DNA of 54,628 bases from contig JFMR01000040.1 of the NCBI GenBank assembly GCA_000635015.1, forward strand, positions 1-54,628, given 5' to 3'. The notes beneath the pieces are model-generated. The model did no database searches. It was not told where the DNA came from and saw only the letters and a list, made by a program, of their open reading frames with translations. This document shows, one piece after another, positions 43,355-53,246 of this stretch. The stretch comes from Prochlorococcus sp. scB243_498I20 (GTDB lineage: Bacteria; Cyanobacteriota; Cyanobacteriia; PCC-6307; Cyanobiaceae). How positions within the stretch are numbered: position 1 is the stretch's first letter; every line of letters begins with the position of its first letter. The position numbers and the translations under genes were made by a program.

Positions 43355-44722
43355 ATGTCTCACGAAATATTCATGCCTGCCTTGAGTTCTACTATGACGG
43401 AGGGCAAGATTGTGGAATGGTTGAAAAATCCAGGAGATAAAGTTGAAAGAGGTGAATCTGTCTTGGTTGTTGAATCTGACAAGGCAGATATGGATGTTGA
43501 ATCTTTTCAAGATGGATATCTTGCGGCTGTTTTAATGCCTGCTGGCAGTACTGCACCAGTAGGAGAGACTATCGGTCTTATTGTAGAAAATGAGGATGAG
43601 ATAGCGTCTGTTCAAGAACAAAATAAAGGGAATCAACCCGAAGTTTCTAGTTCGGATCAACTTGAATTGGTAAGCAATAAAACTGAAGAAAAACCTGTAG
43701 TTCAAAGTGAAATTGTTGAAAAACAAGAAAAAGAAGTCGTATTAATAAGTGAAAAGGCAGCCTCATCTTTTAATAGTGATCAAATAAATGCTGCTACGAG
43801 TAATGTTTCTTCGAGGGTGATTGCATCTCCAAGAGCTAAAAAACTTGCCACTCAAATGGGTGTTGATTTAGCAAAGGTTCATGGATCCGGACCTCATGGA
43901 AGGATTCAAGCCGATGATATTTTAAAAGCTAATGGCCAACCAGTCTCTATACCATGGATAGGTGAAGGTGGTTCTCCTGCAGGTATACCTGGTGCAAATT
44001 TGGGAGTTGAAAGTAAACCAGATACTTCAGGAAATAGTTTTGGTAATCCCGGAGAAACAGTTCAATTTAATACTCTTCAAAAAGCGGTAAATAAAAATAT
44101 GGAATCTAGTTTAGATGTGCCATGTTTTAGGGTGGGTTATTCCATTAACACAGATAAATTAGATAATTTCTACAAAAAAGTAAAACAAAACGGAGTTACT
44201 ATGACTGCTTTACTAGTAAAGGCAGTTGCAAAGACACTAAAGAAACATCCCCAAGTTAACTCAAGTTTTTCAGAGAATGGAATTTCTTATCCAGAAAATA
44301 TAAATATTGCTGTTGCTGTTGCGATGGAAGATGGTGGACTAATAACTCCAGTTTTAAAAGAACCATGCAATACTGATTTATTTGAATTGTCTAGGGAATG
44401 GAAAGATCTCGTAAAAAGATCAAGATCAAAACAATTAGAACCTGATGAATACTCAACGGGAACCTTCACTTTATCTAACCTTGGGATGTTTGGAGTTGAT
44501 AGATTTGACGCAATTCTTCCTCCAGGTACCGGTGCTATTTTAGCCATAGCATCATCGAAACCAACCGTTGTTGCTAATAGTGATGGCTCAATATCTGTTA
44601 AAAAAATAATGCAAGTAAATCTCACAGCTGATCATAGAGTGATCTATGGAGCTGACGGGGCTTCATTCTTAAAAGACTTGGCTTCCCTAATTGAAGATGA
44701 GCCAGAAACTCTTGTCTCCTAA
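43355..44722 (+). CDS. pdhC: pyruvate dehydrogenase E2 (dihydrolipoamide acetyltransferase)
   Basis: Core acetyltransferase of the pyruvate dehydrogenase complex. I take ATG 43355 (MSHEIFMPALSSTMTEGKIV) as start; the longer frame adds 14 unconvincing residues. One lipoyl domain with the modified lysine in VVESDKADMDVESF (about 37-50), a linker, an E3-binding domain (ASPRAKKLATQMGVDLAKVH, GSGPHGRI) and the catalytic domain ending in VNLTADHRVIYGADGA (HxxxDG). About 455 aa. A 218-nt leader precedes it. Confidence 0.94.
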   Translation: MSHEIFMPALSSTMTEGKIVEWLKNPGDKVERGESVLVVESDKADMDVESFQDGYLAAVLMPAGSTAPVGETIGLIVENEDEIASVQEQNKGNQPEVSSSDQLELVSNKTEEKPVVQSEIVEKQEKEVVLISEKAASSFNSDQINAATSNVSSRVIASPRAKKLATQMGVDLAKVHGSGPHGRIQADDILKANGQPVSIPWIGEGGSPAGIPGANLGVESKPDTSGNSFGNPGETVQFNTLQKAVNKNMESSLDVPCFRVGYSINTDKLDNFYKKVKQNGVTMTALLVKAVAKTLKKHPQVNSSFSENGISYPENINIAVAVAMEDGGLITPVLKEPCNTDLFELSREWKDLVKRSRSKQLEPDEYSTGTFTLSNLGMFGVDRFDAILPPGTGAILAIASSKPTVVANSDGSISVKKIMQVNLTADHRVIYGADGASFLKDLASLIEDEPETLVS

Positions 44723-44728
44723 ATTTAA

Positions 44729-45853
44729 TTGATTTCTCAAATTAATAATGAAGAAAGAGATTATAAGCTTGAAGCTTATGATTATTTACTTGATCCTTCA
44801 TTAATTGCTAGTAAACCTTCTGCAATTAGGCATGAATCAAGATTGATGATAGTTAGAAATAGTTTTTTAGAAGAAGACTGTTTAACTAATAAATTTACCA
44901 AGAATCTTTTAGATGAATTTAGAGAAGGGGATCTTGTAATTGTAAATAATACTAAAGTTATGAAAGCTAGGTTAAAGGTTGAATTAGAAAGTAAGACATT
45001 AGTAGAATTATTAGTCTTAGAAAGATCCCATGAATGTGTTTGGTTATGTTTGGCAAAGCCAGCAAAAAAGTTAAAAGTAAATAGAAAATTAAAATTAAAA
45101 TCTCCATTAGCACAAGATATTAATTTGATTGTTGATGGAGTTGATGAAGAAACTGGAGGGAGATTTATAAAATTTCCGGAAAATATAACTTGTCTCAATT
45201 CAATGAATGAACTTCTTGATAAATACGGGGAAATCCCTCTTCCTCCTTATATAAAAAAGTCCGAAGAAGAATCTTTTCATGAGAAAAGTTATCAAACTGA
45301 GTATGCAACAAATCCGGGGGCAGTTGCTGCACCAACAGCTGGTTTACACTTAAGCAAAAGTCTTATTTCCAATCTAAAAAAAAAAGGCGTAATAATCATA
45401 CCGATAACTTTGCACGTGGGTTATGGAACATTCAAACCAATTGATCAAGAGGATTTAAGTAACTTAAAACTCCACAAAGAATGGGTAAGTGTTAATAAGG
45501 AAGTAGTGGAGGAAATAAAAAGAGTAAAGAAAACAGATAGAAAAATAATTGCTATTGGTACAACTAGCGTAAGAGCTCTTGAAAGTTGTTATTCTCACGA
45601 AATTAATGACTTTATTCCCATAGCTAAATACGTAGATTTAGTAATTAAGCCAGGTTATAAATTTAAGGTAGTTGATGGATTATTAACTAATTTTCATCTC
45701 CCTAAAAGTTCATTATTACTTTTAGTAAGTGCAATGATTGGTAGAGAAAGATTATTAGATCTATATAAAAAAGCCATAAAAGAAAAATTTAGATTCTTCT
45801 CTTATGGCGATGCGATGTATATTTCACCAGATTCACTACTGGAGAAAAAATAG
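44729..45853 (+). CDS. queA: S-adenosylmethionine:tRNA ribosyltransferase-isomerase (QueA)
   Basis: Penultimate step of queuosine synthesis in tRNA. 374 aa, start TTG 44729, 6 nt after E2. Recognisable blocks are DYLLDPSLIASKPSAIRHES, VIVNNTKVMKARL, YGEIPLPPYIKK, TEYATNPGAVAAPTAGLHLS, HVGYGTFKPI and LLTNFHLPKSSLLLLVSAMI. Full length, convergent with cysK. Confidence 0.95.
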   Translation: MISQINNEERDYKLEAYDYLLDPSLIASKPSAIRHESRLMIVRNSFLEEDCLTNKFTKNLLDEFREGDLVIVNNTKVMKARLKVELESKTLVELLVLERSHECVWLCLAKPAKKLKVNRKLKLKSPLAQDINLIVDGVDEETGGRFIKFPENITCLNSMNELLDKYGEIPLPPYIKKSEEESFHEKSYQTEYATNPGAVAAPTAGLHLSKSLISNLKKKGVIIIPITLHVGYGTFKPIDQEDLSNLKLHKEWVSVNKEVVEEIKRVKKTDRKIIAIGTTSVRALESCYSHEINDFIPIAKYVDLVIKPGYKFKVVDGLLTNFHLPKSSLLLLVSAMIGRERLLDLYKKAIKEKFRFFSYGDAMYISPDSLLEKK

Positions 45854-45855
45854 AT

Positions 45856-46842
45856 TTAGGCTTTGACTGGTTCTTGAATGATTCCGCTTGGAACTTCAGT
45901 AAACATAATTGATGATAAATACCTCTCTGCTAAATCAGGTAGAACAACTACAATCGTCTTCCCAGCATATTCATCTTGTTCAGCTAATCTAACAGCAGCA
46001 GCAGCAGCAGCCCCACAAGATATTCCTACTAATAGACCTTCCTCTTTAGCTAACCTAAGAGCCATCTCAATTGATTCGTCATTTGTTACTTGTTCGACCT
46101 TATCAACAATTGATAAGTCAAGGTTCTTAGGAATAAATCCTGCTCCAATTCCTTGGATTTTATGTGGTCCGGATTTAACCTCTTCTCCATTCATTGTCTG
46201 TGTAATAACAGGACTGTGTGATGGTTCTACAGCTACAGAAGTAATATTCTTGCCCTTCTCTTGCTTAATGTATCTTGAAACTCCTGTAATTGTGCCGCCA
46301 GTTCCAACCCCTGCAACTAAGACATCAATTTCACCATCGCAATCATCCCAGATTTCTGGTCCAGTAGTTTTGAAATGAATTTCAGGGTTTGCTGGATTAT
46401 CAAATTGACCTGGCATGAAATATTGAGAAGGATTACTTTCTGCAATTTCTTTAGCCTTAGCTATTGCTCCAGGCATCCCTTTAGATGCCTCTGTTAAAAC
46501 AATTTCAGCCCCCAATACTGCCATAACCCTTCTTCTTTCAATTGACATGGATTCTGGCATTGTAAGGATCAGTTTATAACCTCTTGCTGAAGCAGTAAAA
46601 GCTAGAGCAATTCCTGTATTTCCAGAAGTTGGCTCAACAATAGTTTTGTCTTTTGTAAGTTTCCCACTTTTCTCGGCATCCCAGATCATGTTTGCGCCGA
46701 TCCTACATTTGACACTATAAGCGGGGTTTCTACCTTCAATTTTTGCAAGTACTGTAGCTTTCGCATTTTTAGTAACTGATTTTAATTTTACTAATGGAGT
46801 GTTTCCAATAGCAAAACTGTTGTCCTCATAAATTTTTGCCAT
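45856..46842 (-). CDS. cysK: cysteine synthase (O-acetylserine thiol-lyase)
   Basis: PLP enzyme making cysteine from O-acetylserine and sulfide. 328 aa. PLP lysine lies in [20 protein letters not shown], a form of the motif with Lys-Cys-Arg that I associate with cyanobacterial CysK. Other motifs are [35 protein letters not shown] and the C-terminal [18 protein letters not shown]. The gap to queA is 2 nt; the two genes converge. Confidence 0.94.
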   Translation of the reverse strand: MAKIYEDNSFAIGNTPLVKLKSVTKNAKATVLAKIEGRNPAYSVKCRIGANMIWDAEKSGKLTKDKTIVEPTSGNTGIALAFTASARGYKLILTMPESMSIERRRVMAVLGAEIVLTEASKGMPGAIAKAKEIAESNPSQYFMPGQFDNPANPEIHFKTTGPEIWDDCDGEIDVLVAGVGTGGTITGVSRYIKQEKGKNITSVAVEPSHSPVITQTMNGEEVKSGPHKIQGIGAGFIPKNLDLSIVDKVEQVTNDESIEMALRLAKEEGLLVGISCGAAAAAAVRLAEQDEYAGKTIVVVLPDLAERYLSSIMFTEVPSGIIQEPVKA

Positions 46843-46926
46843 TTATATATTGAGAAAATATATATTTATATTAACTATTATTCAGAAAAAGAGTATATAA
46901 GTTTCTATACGGTAAATACTAGGAAT

Positions 46927-48396
46927 TTAGAAATTATTTAGTGCTTCAGAAAAGGTTTTCCATAATTGATCTTGGTCTTCTAATCCAACTGATACTCTAA
47001 TAAGGTGCGAGGGTATACCAAAACTTTCAGCCCAATCCAACTCGTCATAATGAGCTAGTAAAACATAAGGACAAACTAGAGTAAATTTTGTACCTAAACT
47101 AGGTCCTTTAGATACTTTTAGAGAATCATAAAATTTTTTAGCTTTGTTCAATCCTCCATTTAATTCAAACGATAATAAGCAGCCGTATCCTCCATCAGAA
47201 GTAAGTAAAGAATTAAAATTTGGACAATTTTCAGGATGGAAAATATTTTTAATCTCGCTATGAGTCTCTAATCTTTTTTTTAATTCTAAACATGCTTGAT
47301 TTTGTTCAAAAACTCTTTGATTTACATCTCTACTAACTTTCTCTAGATAAACTATATCTCCATCGGAAAGTATTGGAATATTAATCTCGTTTAATGCATT
47401 TCTAAACTGATCAATCCATTTGCTTTCTGGATTTAGTATTAATGATCCGGCAAGAATATCACCACTACCTGAAAAAATTTTTGTAAGTGAAGTAAAAACT
47501 ATATCAGCATGTTCTATGGAATTTATATTTAGATTTGAACCAATTGTATCGTCAACAATTAACGGAATATTTAGCTTTTTTGCAATTTTTGAAATTTTTT
47601 TAATGTTTACACATTTGAGCATTGGATTACTTGGAAGTTCAATAATTAATGCTGATGGATTTATTCTTTTGATTTCTAATTCAATATCCGCGCAATTTTC
47701 TTCTGTAATTAACTTTGCTCCGTGAAAGATTTTCATTGGTAATTTAAGTACATCTACATATGGAAAACCAACTTGGAGTGTTGGTTTAGTTGGAAATAAT
47801 TTATATATGATTTCTAATGATGTATGCAATGCAGACATTCCAGATGAAGTTAAGTGAATATCATTAGAGTCAATTTTTGTAGATTTAGAAATTCTATTTT
47901 TTATTCTTTGAGAACATTCATTTACGTAAGATTTTGGAGGGCAATCTTCAAGACCTAGTTCTATAGCGGCAGCTCTTGAAGATAGACCAAGACCAGTATG
48001 TTGCCAAAAATATTTTGCATAAATACTTCCTTCTTTTTCAGTTATTAAGAAAGCTAAATTATTTCTTTTTTCTATTAACGAGAATTGTTCAGAAGTATTT
48101 CTATCAATGTATTTTTTAGCTTTAAAAGCTATGCTTTCATTCGGATATGGCCAGATACTTTTATTGTTGTAGTAATTTTGCTCTTTTACTTTTTCGCATA
48201 ATCTTTTCACTATGGGGTTTAGCCCGAATCGTGGGTAAATGGACTTCAATAATTTCATGCATTCTTGTTCTTTTTCCTCGTAATTTATTACATCATTCCA
48301 AGTTGGTAATGCTACAGAAACGGCATGAATACTATCAGGAATTGCATATCCCAACTCTAAATTTTTCCATATAGGTTTTTTAAGTAAATCTCTCAA
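46927..48396 (-). CDS. cystathionine gamma-synthase-like PLP enzyme, long form
   Basis: 489-aa transsulfuration-family enzyme. PLP lysine in DIVFTSLTKIFSGSGDILAG, preceded by LIVDDTIGSNLN; C-terminal IRVSVGLEDQDQLWKTFSEA. An N-terminal extension of about 150 residues sets it apart from the usual 380-aa CGS; I recognise the type from marine picocyanobacteria. Its gene starts 3 nt after the stop of the next one, so it is co-transcribed. Substrate is inferred (methionine synthesis). Confidence 0.87.
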   Translation of the reverse strand: MRDLLKKPIWKNLELGYAIPDSIHAVSVALPTWNDVINYEEKEQECMKLLKSIYPRFGLNPIVKRLCEKVKEQNYYNNKSIWPYPNESIAFKAKKYIDRNTSEQFSLIEKRNNLAFLITEKEGSIYAKYFWQHTGLGLSSRAAAIELGLEDCPPKSYVNECSQRIKNRISKSTKIDSNDIHLTSSGMSALHTSLEIIYKLFPTKPTLQVGFPYVDVLKLPMKIFHGAKLITEENCADIELEIKRINPSALIIELPSNPMLKCVNIKKISKIAKKLNIPLIVDDTIGSNLNINSIEHADIVFTSLTKIFSGSGDILAGSLILNPESKWIDQFRNALNEINIPILSDGDIVYLEKVSRDVNQRVFEQNQACLELKKRLETHSEIKNIFHPENCPNFNSLLTSDGGYGCLLSFELNGGLNKAKKFYDSLKVSKGPSLGTKFTLVCPYVLLAHYDELDWAESFGIPSHLIRVSVGLEDQDQLWKTFSEALNNF

Positions 48397-48399
48397 TTT

Positions 48400-49563
48400 T
48401 CAGAATTTATTTAAAGCAAATAAAATGTCCGAGATTAAATCGTTTGTATCTTCACATCCAATTGATAATCTGACAAGAGCATCATCTATTCCTAGTAGAT
48501 TTTTTGTTTTGTCATCAACAGATGCATGAGTCATCGTTGCAGGGTGACAAATTAAACTTTCAACTCCTCCAAGACTTTCTGCTAGAGAGAAATATTTGAG
48601 AGATTTGCAAAATTTAAAAGTATCCTTTTTATTTAAATTTAATTTTAGGGTGATCATTGAACCTCCAGATTTCATTTGCGATTTTGCTAAATTAAATTGC
48701 GGATGTTCTTGATTAAAAGGGTAAATTACTTTACTAATAATTTTATGATTACCTAATTCTTCAGAAATGAACTTTGCACTTTGCGTTTGTTGTTCGATTC
48801 TTAAAGGAAGAGTTTTTACTCCTCTCGTAATGAGCCAACTATCAAAAGGAGATGGTTGAAGCCCGAGAGCTTTTTGAGAGAAAAGCATCTTACTATTCCA
48901 CTCCTCATTATTTGTTAGTACTGCTCCTCCAAGTGCGTCACTATGTCCATTAATGAATTTTGTGGTGCTTACAATCGATAGTGTTGCACCAAGGTCCAAT
49001 GGTTTTTGAATAAGCGCTGTAGAAAATGTATTGTCTACAACTACTGGTATTTGTAGTTTATTCGCTTCATCACAAATCGCCTTAATATCAAGTACCTTCA
49101 AAAGTGGATTAGTTGGACTTTCTAGCCATATCAAGGTTGGATCGAAGTTTGAAATCTTTTTTATATTATTTTCGTTTGTAAAATCAGTGTATAAAACTTC
49201 TAGGCCAAATTTCTTGAAAACTTTTTCGAACATCCTCACTGTACAACCATATAGATTTGACTCGCAAAGTATCTTGTTACCTGATTTTAGTGTTGATGAA
49301 ATTGCAGTTACCGCGCTAATTCCAGATCCAAAAACTGTACAGTATTTAGAATCTTCTATTGATTTAAGGATATTTTCTAGAATTCTAAAGTTTGGATTGC
49401 CTGATCTGGTGTAGTCGAAATTATCTTTATTTCCATGTTTGAAAGTAGATGTAGAAAAAATAGGAGGCATAACGCATCCAGTGTCTTCTGCAAAAGTTTC
49501 CCCATGGTGAATAGATAAGGTCTTAAAACCTGGCTTTTTTATATTATTTTCCTTATTTCCCAT
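48400..49563 (-). CDS. metB: cystathionine gamma-synthase / beta-lyase
   Basis: 387-aa member of the Cys/Met metabolism PLP family. TLSIHHGETFAEDTGCVMPP near the start, FDYTRSGNPNFRILENIL, PVVVDNTFSTALIQKPLDLG and the PLP lysine in SIVSTTKFINGHSDALGGAV. Ends with the family signature RLSIGCEDTNDLISDI. Synthase and lyase cannot be told apart by eye; paired with the long form it may provide the other step of transsulfuration. Confidence 0.9.
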   Translation of the reverse strand: MGNKENNIKKPGFKTLSIHHGETFAEDTGCVMPPIFSTSTFKHGNKDNFDYTRSGNPNFRILENILKSIEDSKYCTVFGSGISAVTAISSTLKSGNKILCESNLYGCTVRMFEKVFKKFGLEVLYTDFTNENNIKKISNFDPTLIWLESPTNPLLKVLDIKAICDEANKLQIPVVVDNTFSTALIQKPLDLGATLSIVSTTKFINGHSDALGGAVLTNNEEWNSKMLFSQKALGLQPSPFDSWLITRGVKTLPLRIEQQTQSAKFISEELGNHKIISKVIYPFNQEHPQFNLAKSQMKSGGSMITLKLNLNKKDTFKFCKSLKYFSLAESLGGVESLICHPATMTHASVDDKTKNLLGIDDALVRLSIGCEDTNDLISDILFALNKF

Positions 49564-49586
49564 TATTTTTAAAAATAAGAATCAAA

Positions 49587-49618
49587 TTAAATCTCTCTTT
49601 TTTAAAAGAGAGATTTAA
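49587..49618 (-). terminator. terminator between rpsD and metB
   Basis: Long perfect stem (AAATCTCTCTTTT / AAAAGAGAGATTT) in the 75-nt gap after rpsD on minus, with A/T runs on both sides. It should end the rpsD transcript before the metB unit. Confidence 0.8.
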
Positions 49619-49638
49619 TAATCCAAAGAAAAGTAGTA

Positions 49639-50247
49639 TTAAACTTTTCTTGAATAATATTCAACAACTAGTAGTTCGTTTATTTCAAGAGCCACCCACT
49701 CTCTATCGCATTTTCCATTTATTTTTCCCGTTAATTTGGGTTTGTCTAAATCAAGATGAGGTGGGACATTTGCTAAACCAGGGAATTCTATATTCCCTTC
49801 TACAAGTTTTTTGCTTGCTTTGTTTTCTTTAATTCCTATTACATCGCCTGATTTGCATTGATAACCTGCAATATCAAGAACCTTTCCATTAACCGTTACA
49901 TGGCCATGATTTACTAATTGTCTTGAGCCTGGAATGGTACCTCCAAAACCTAATCTAAAACAAACATTATCAAGTCTGTTTTCTAAAAGTCTTAGTAGGT
50001 TAGTTCCTGTAGATCCTTCTTGAGCTCTAGCTTTTTTTACATAACGTACTAGTTGTTTCTCAGAAACTCCATAATTAAACCTAAGTTTCTGCTTTTCTTC
50101 TAGACGAATTGCATATTCTGATCGCTTGCGACGGGCTTGGCCGTGCTGACCTGGAGGATTAGACTTCTTTGAAGCTTTCCTGGTGAGACCTGGTAGTTCT
50201 CCCAAGCGACGCGTAACCCTTAATCTGGGGCCGCGGTATCTTGACAT
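49639..50247 (-). CDS. rpsD: 30S ribosomal protein S4
   Basis: 202 aa. N-terminal [20 protein letters not shown], then [20 protein letters not shown], the RNA-binding S4 domain ([35 protein letters not shown]) and the C-terminal [14 protein letters not shown]. Full length. It stands alone, as often in cyanobacteria, and binds 16S rRNA early in 30S assembly. Codon use is noticeably more GC-rich than neighbours, as expected for a highly expressed gene. Confidence 0.97.
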   Translation of the reverse strand: MSRYRGPRLRVTRRLGELPGLTRKASKKSNPPGQHGQARRKRSEYAIRLEEKQKLRFNYGVSEKQLVRYVKKARAQEGSTGTNLLRLLENRLDNVCFRLGFGGTIPGSRQLVNHGHVTVNGKVLDIAGYQCKSGDVIGIKENKASKKLVEGNIEFPGLANVPPHLDLDKPKLTGKINGKCDREWVALEINELLVVEYYSRKV

Positions 50248-50343
50248 AATTTTAAATTAAATAGAAATTTGCAATAAATTGGATAATTGATTAAATTCAA
50301 TTAAACTAAATTACTACTCGAAACATTATTTTACATCATTAAA

Positions 50344-50580
50344 GTGTTCAAAACTATTAATAAATCAATTACTTCTATACTTCTTTTTATGATTTCTTTT
50401 TATCAAAAGTGGTTTTCACCTTTTTTCGGACCAAGATGCAGATTTATTCCAAGTTGCAGCTCTTATGGATATGAGGCAATTACTAGACATGGTCCTTGGA
50501 AGGGAGGGTGGTTAACTTTAAGAAGATTAAGCAGATGTCATCCTTTAACTCCCTGTGGATGTGACCCTGTGCCTGACTAA
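50344..50580 (+). CDS. yidD: membrane protein insertion efficiency factor YidD
   Basis: 78 aa, GTG start at 50344. Shows the YidD core: FYQKWFSPFFGPRCRFIPSC, SSYGYEAITRHGPWKGGWLT, RRLSRCHPLTPCGCDPVPD. It assists YidC-mediated membrane insertion. Shortly followed by a glutaredoxin-like gene and murE. Confidence 0.93.
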   Translation: MFKTINKSITSILLFMISFYQKWFSPFFGPRCRFIPSCSSYGYEAITRHGPWKGGWLTLRRLSRCHPLTPCGCDPVPD

Positions 50581-50584
50581 ATGA

Positions 50585-50887
50585 ATGAAAATATTTATTT
50601 TTGTTAGGCAGGGATGTTGCCTTTGTGATTCATTAAAAAACAAACTGGCAAAAATAAATCTTAATGAGTTATTCCCTAATCTAGAGGAGCTTAAAGAAAT
50701 TGATATTGATAGGGTAGATTTATATAAAGATAAATATAAAAAATATGATTATGAAGTACCTGTTATTGCTGTTGAAGGAATAAGATCCGAGGAAATTATA
50801 GAATTGCCTCGCATTTCTCCAAGATTAAAAGATGATCAATTAAAGAATTGGTTTCAAAAAAATATTAGTACCATTCTGGAGAAATAA
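50585..50887 (+). CDS. glutaredoxin-like thioredoxin-fold protein
   Basis: 100-aa protein with an N-terminal CxxC in FVRQGCCLCDSLKNKL (about 6-21), the cis-Pro in YEVPVIAVEG (about 60-69) and a C-terminal helix. This is the DUF836/glutaredoxin-like type. It begins 4 nt after the yidD stop and ends 7 nt before murE, so a three-gene unit is likely. Substrate unknown. Confidence 0.85.
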   Translation: MKIFIFVRQGCCLCDSLKNKLAKINLNELFPNLEELKEIDIDRVDLYKDKYKKYDYEVPVIAVEGIRSEEIIELPRISPRLKDDQLKNWFQKNISTILEK

Positions 50888-50894
50888 TTTTTTT

Positions 50895-52439
50895 ATGAGA
50901 TCTATAAAATTACATAAACTTTTAGATTTGGTAGGAATTATTCCTTCATTAGATTTAATCGATCATGAAATCAATAATATTTCTTTTAACTCTAAAGAAG
51001 TACAAAAAGGAACTTTATTTTTAGGTATGCCGGGTTTAAAAGTTGATGGAGGAAAATATTGTATTGAGGCAATTAAAAATGGAGCTGAGGCTGCCATTAT
51101 TGGGTCTGCTGCAAAACAGAAAATTGGATCTATTGATCGAGAAAGGATTTTGGTTATAGAGGATAATTTAGATTATATTTTTGGTCAAATAGTCGCTGAG
51201 TTTTGGAATAGGCCTTCAAGAAAACTTAAACTTATTGGTGTTACGGGTACAAATGGAAAAACGACAATTACTTTTTTATTGGAATATCTTTTAAAAAAAT
51301 TAGGGAAAAAGACTGCATTATTTGGGACGTTGCTCAATAGATGGCCTGGCTTTTCAGAAGTGGCTTCTCATACAACTGATTTCGCCGATAAACTTCAAAA
51401 GAAATTAAATGCTGCTTTTGAGGCAGAATCTGAATTTGCGATATTAGAAGTAAGTTCTCACTCTATTGCTCAAAACAGGATATCAGGATGCGAATTTGAG
51501 GCGGCTATTTTTACTAATTTAACTCAAGATCATCTTGATTATCACTCAGATATGGAATCATATTTTCAAACAAAAAGAAAATTATTTTTCCCACCTTACT
51601 TAAAAGAAAAAGATGGAATTTGTGTATTAAATCATGATGACCCTTGGATATCTAAATTATCATCTGATCTTGAAAAAAGATCTTCATTAGTCTCGACAAA
51701 GATTACTGATAGTGAATTTGAAAATGATGATTGTTTTTTTGTAACAGAGAAAAAATTTACTGAAAGTGGCTCCACCTGTATTTTTCATACACCTAGAGAA
51801 AAAATCCAACTTTTTGTTCCACTTGTCGGTGAATTTAATTTAATGAATGCAATTCAAGCAATAACAATTTTGTATAAACTAAATTTTTCTTTAAAAGATC
51901 TATCAAAGTTAATTAAATCTTTCCCTGGTGCTCCTGGGAGAATGGAGAAAATACTAATCGATAACAATGACGCTTCAAGATCTCTTCCAACAGTAATTGT
52001 TGATTATGCCCATACTCCTGATGGATTAAAAAAAGTTTTGCAATCAATTAAAAAACTTTGTAAAGGGAAACTCATAACTGTTTTTGGCTGTGGGGGAGAT
52101 CGAGACCGCACTAAAAGGCCTTTAATGGGATCAATAGCTGAAGAGTTTTCTGATCAACTTTTTATAACTTCAGATAATCCAAGATCAGAAGAACCCCAAA
52201 AGATAGTAAATGATATTTTGATGGGTATAAAAAAAAGAGAAAAAATAACAATTGAAATTGATAGATTTAAAGCAATAAATGAATCTATTAAATTTGCCAA
52301 TAAAAAAGATATTGTTTTAATTGCAGGAAAAGGACATGAAGACTACCAAATTCTCAATGATAAAGTTATTAATTTTGATGATAGAAAAATAGCTTATAAA
52401 TTATTAAAAGAAAAAATAAATCTCAATAAAATTTCCTAA
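50895..52439 (+). CDS. murE: UDP-MurNAc-tripeptide synthetase (MurE)
   Basis: Adds the third residue (probably meso-diaminopimelate in cyanobacteria) to UDP-MurNAc-L-Ala-D-Glu. 514 aa. ATP motif GVTGTNGKTTITFLLEYL (about 115-132), TTDFADKLQ, SSHSIAQNRI, YLKEKDGICVLNHDD, GAPGRMEKI, DYAHTPDGLKK, FGCGGDRDRTKRP and SDNPRSEEP, the last being the DAP-specifying DNPR motif. Full length. Confidence 0.96.
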   Translation: MRSIKLHKLLDLVGIIPSLDLIDHEINNISFNSKEVQKGTLFLGMPGLKVDGGKYCIEAIKNGAEAAIIGSAAKQKIGSIDRERILVIEDNLDYIFGQIVAEFWNRPSRKLKLIGVTGTNGKTTITFLLEYLLKKLGKKTALFGTLLNRWPGFSEVASHTTDFADKLQKKLNAAFEAESEFAILEVSSHSIAQNRISGCEFEAAIFTNLTQDHLDYHSDMESYFQTKRKLFFPPYLKEKDGICVLNHDDPWISKLSSDLEKRSSLVSTKITDSEFENDDCFFVTEKKFTESGSTCIFHTPREKIQLFVPLVGEFNLMNAIQAITILYKLNFSLKDLSKLIKSFPGAPGRMEKILIDNNDASRSLPTVIVDYAHTPDGLKKVLQSIKKLCKGKLITVFGCGGDRDRTKRPLMGSIAEEFSDQLFITSDNPRSEEPQKIVNDILMGIKKREKITIEIDRFKAINESIKFANKKDIVLIAGKGHEDYQILNDKVINFDDRKIAYKLLKEKINLNKIS

Positions 52440-52509
52440 TCAAATAAGAAAGATTTTACGCAAATCATAAGAAAAGTTTCTTAGAATCGATGGAGTTATT
52501 TTTAATAAA

Positions 52510-53214
52510 ATGAAAGGCTTAGCCTTAGTTGTAGGCGCAGGTGGAATTGGAACACAACTAGCTAGAGATCTCAATGAAAGTGAAAAAGATTTAGATGTTG
52601 TTTTGTGTGGAAGAAAAAGTGAATTTAATCCTTTTTGGGAATTAGATATAGAGGATTCTCAATCCCTTTTGCAGTTGAAAAATAAAATATCAAATCATCC
52701 TTCAAAATTAAGGCTAGTTGTTAATGCTACAGGTAGACTTCATAGTGATTCTCTTCAACCAGAAAAAAGATTACAACATCTTGATAAAAAAAATATGATG
52801 GAAAGTTTTTCAATAAATGCCTTTTCTCCTATTTTATTAGCTAAAGCGATTGAAGAATTTATACCAAAAGATTTTGATTTTAATTTTGCAAGTATAAGTG
52901 CAAGAGTTGGTAGCATTGGAGATAATCAAACTGGAGGTTGGTATTCATATAGAGCTGCAAAATCTGCGCAAAATCAGTTTTTTAAATCTTTAAGTATTGA
53001 ATGGGCTAGACGTTTTCCAAAGGCTGCTATCACATTGCTTCATCCAGGAACAGTAGATACTGATTTATCTAGACCTTTTCATAAATTTGTTCCAGAACAT
53101 AAATTATTTAGTAAAGAAAAATCCTCCCAATTTCTGATCAATATTATTAAAAATCAATCACCAGAATCTACAGGAAAATTTATTGCATGGGACAATTCGG
53201 AGATACCTTGGTAA
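52510..53214 (+). CDS. SDR-family oxidoreductase (C-factor-like)
   Basis: 234-aa short-chain dehydrogenase. Rossmann motif VVGAGGIGTQLARDLNES (N terminus), LVVNATGRLHSD, the catalytic Tyr and Lys in GGWYSYRAAKSAQNQFFKSL (YxxxK) with an upstream Ser in ASISARVGSI, and LHPGTVDTDLSRPF. The short length and PGTVDTDLS recall the CsgA/C-factor subgroup. Substrate unknown. Confidence 0.88.
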   Translation: MKGLALVVGAGGIGTQLARDLNESEKDLDVVLCGRKSEFNPFWELDIEDSQSLLQLKNKISNHPSKLRLVVNATGRLHSDSLQPEKRLQHLDKKNMMESFSINAFSPILLAKAIEEFIPKDFDFNFASISARVGSIGDNQTGGWYSYRAAKSAQNQFFKSLSIEWARRFPKAAITLLHPGTVDTDLSRPFHKFVPEHKLFSKEKSSQFLINIIKNQSPESTGKFIAWDNSEIPW

Positions 53215-53246
53215 ACTAAATTTTTTTATATCAATAGATCTTTAAG

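Noticed and set aside
44287..45198. Minus frames of 112 and 138 codons opposite pdhC and queA
   Set aside because: They are shadows of the two strongly recognised plus-strand genes.
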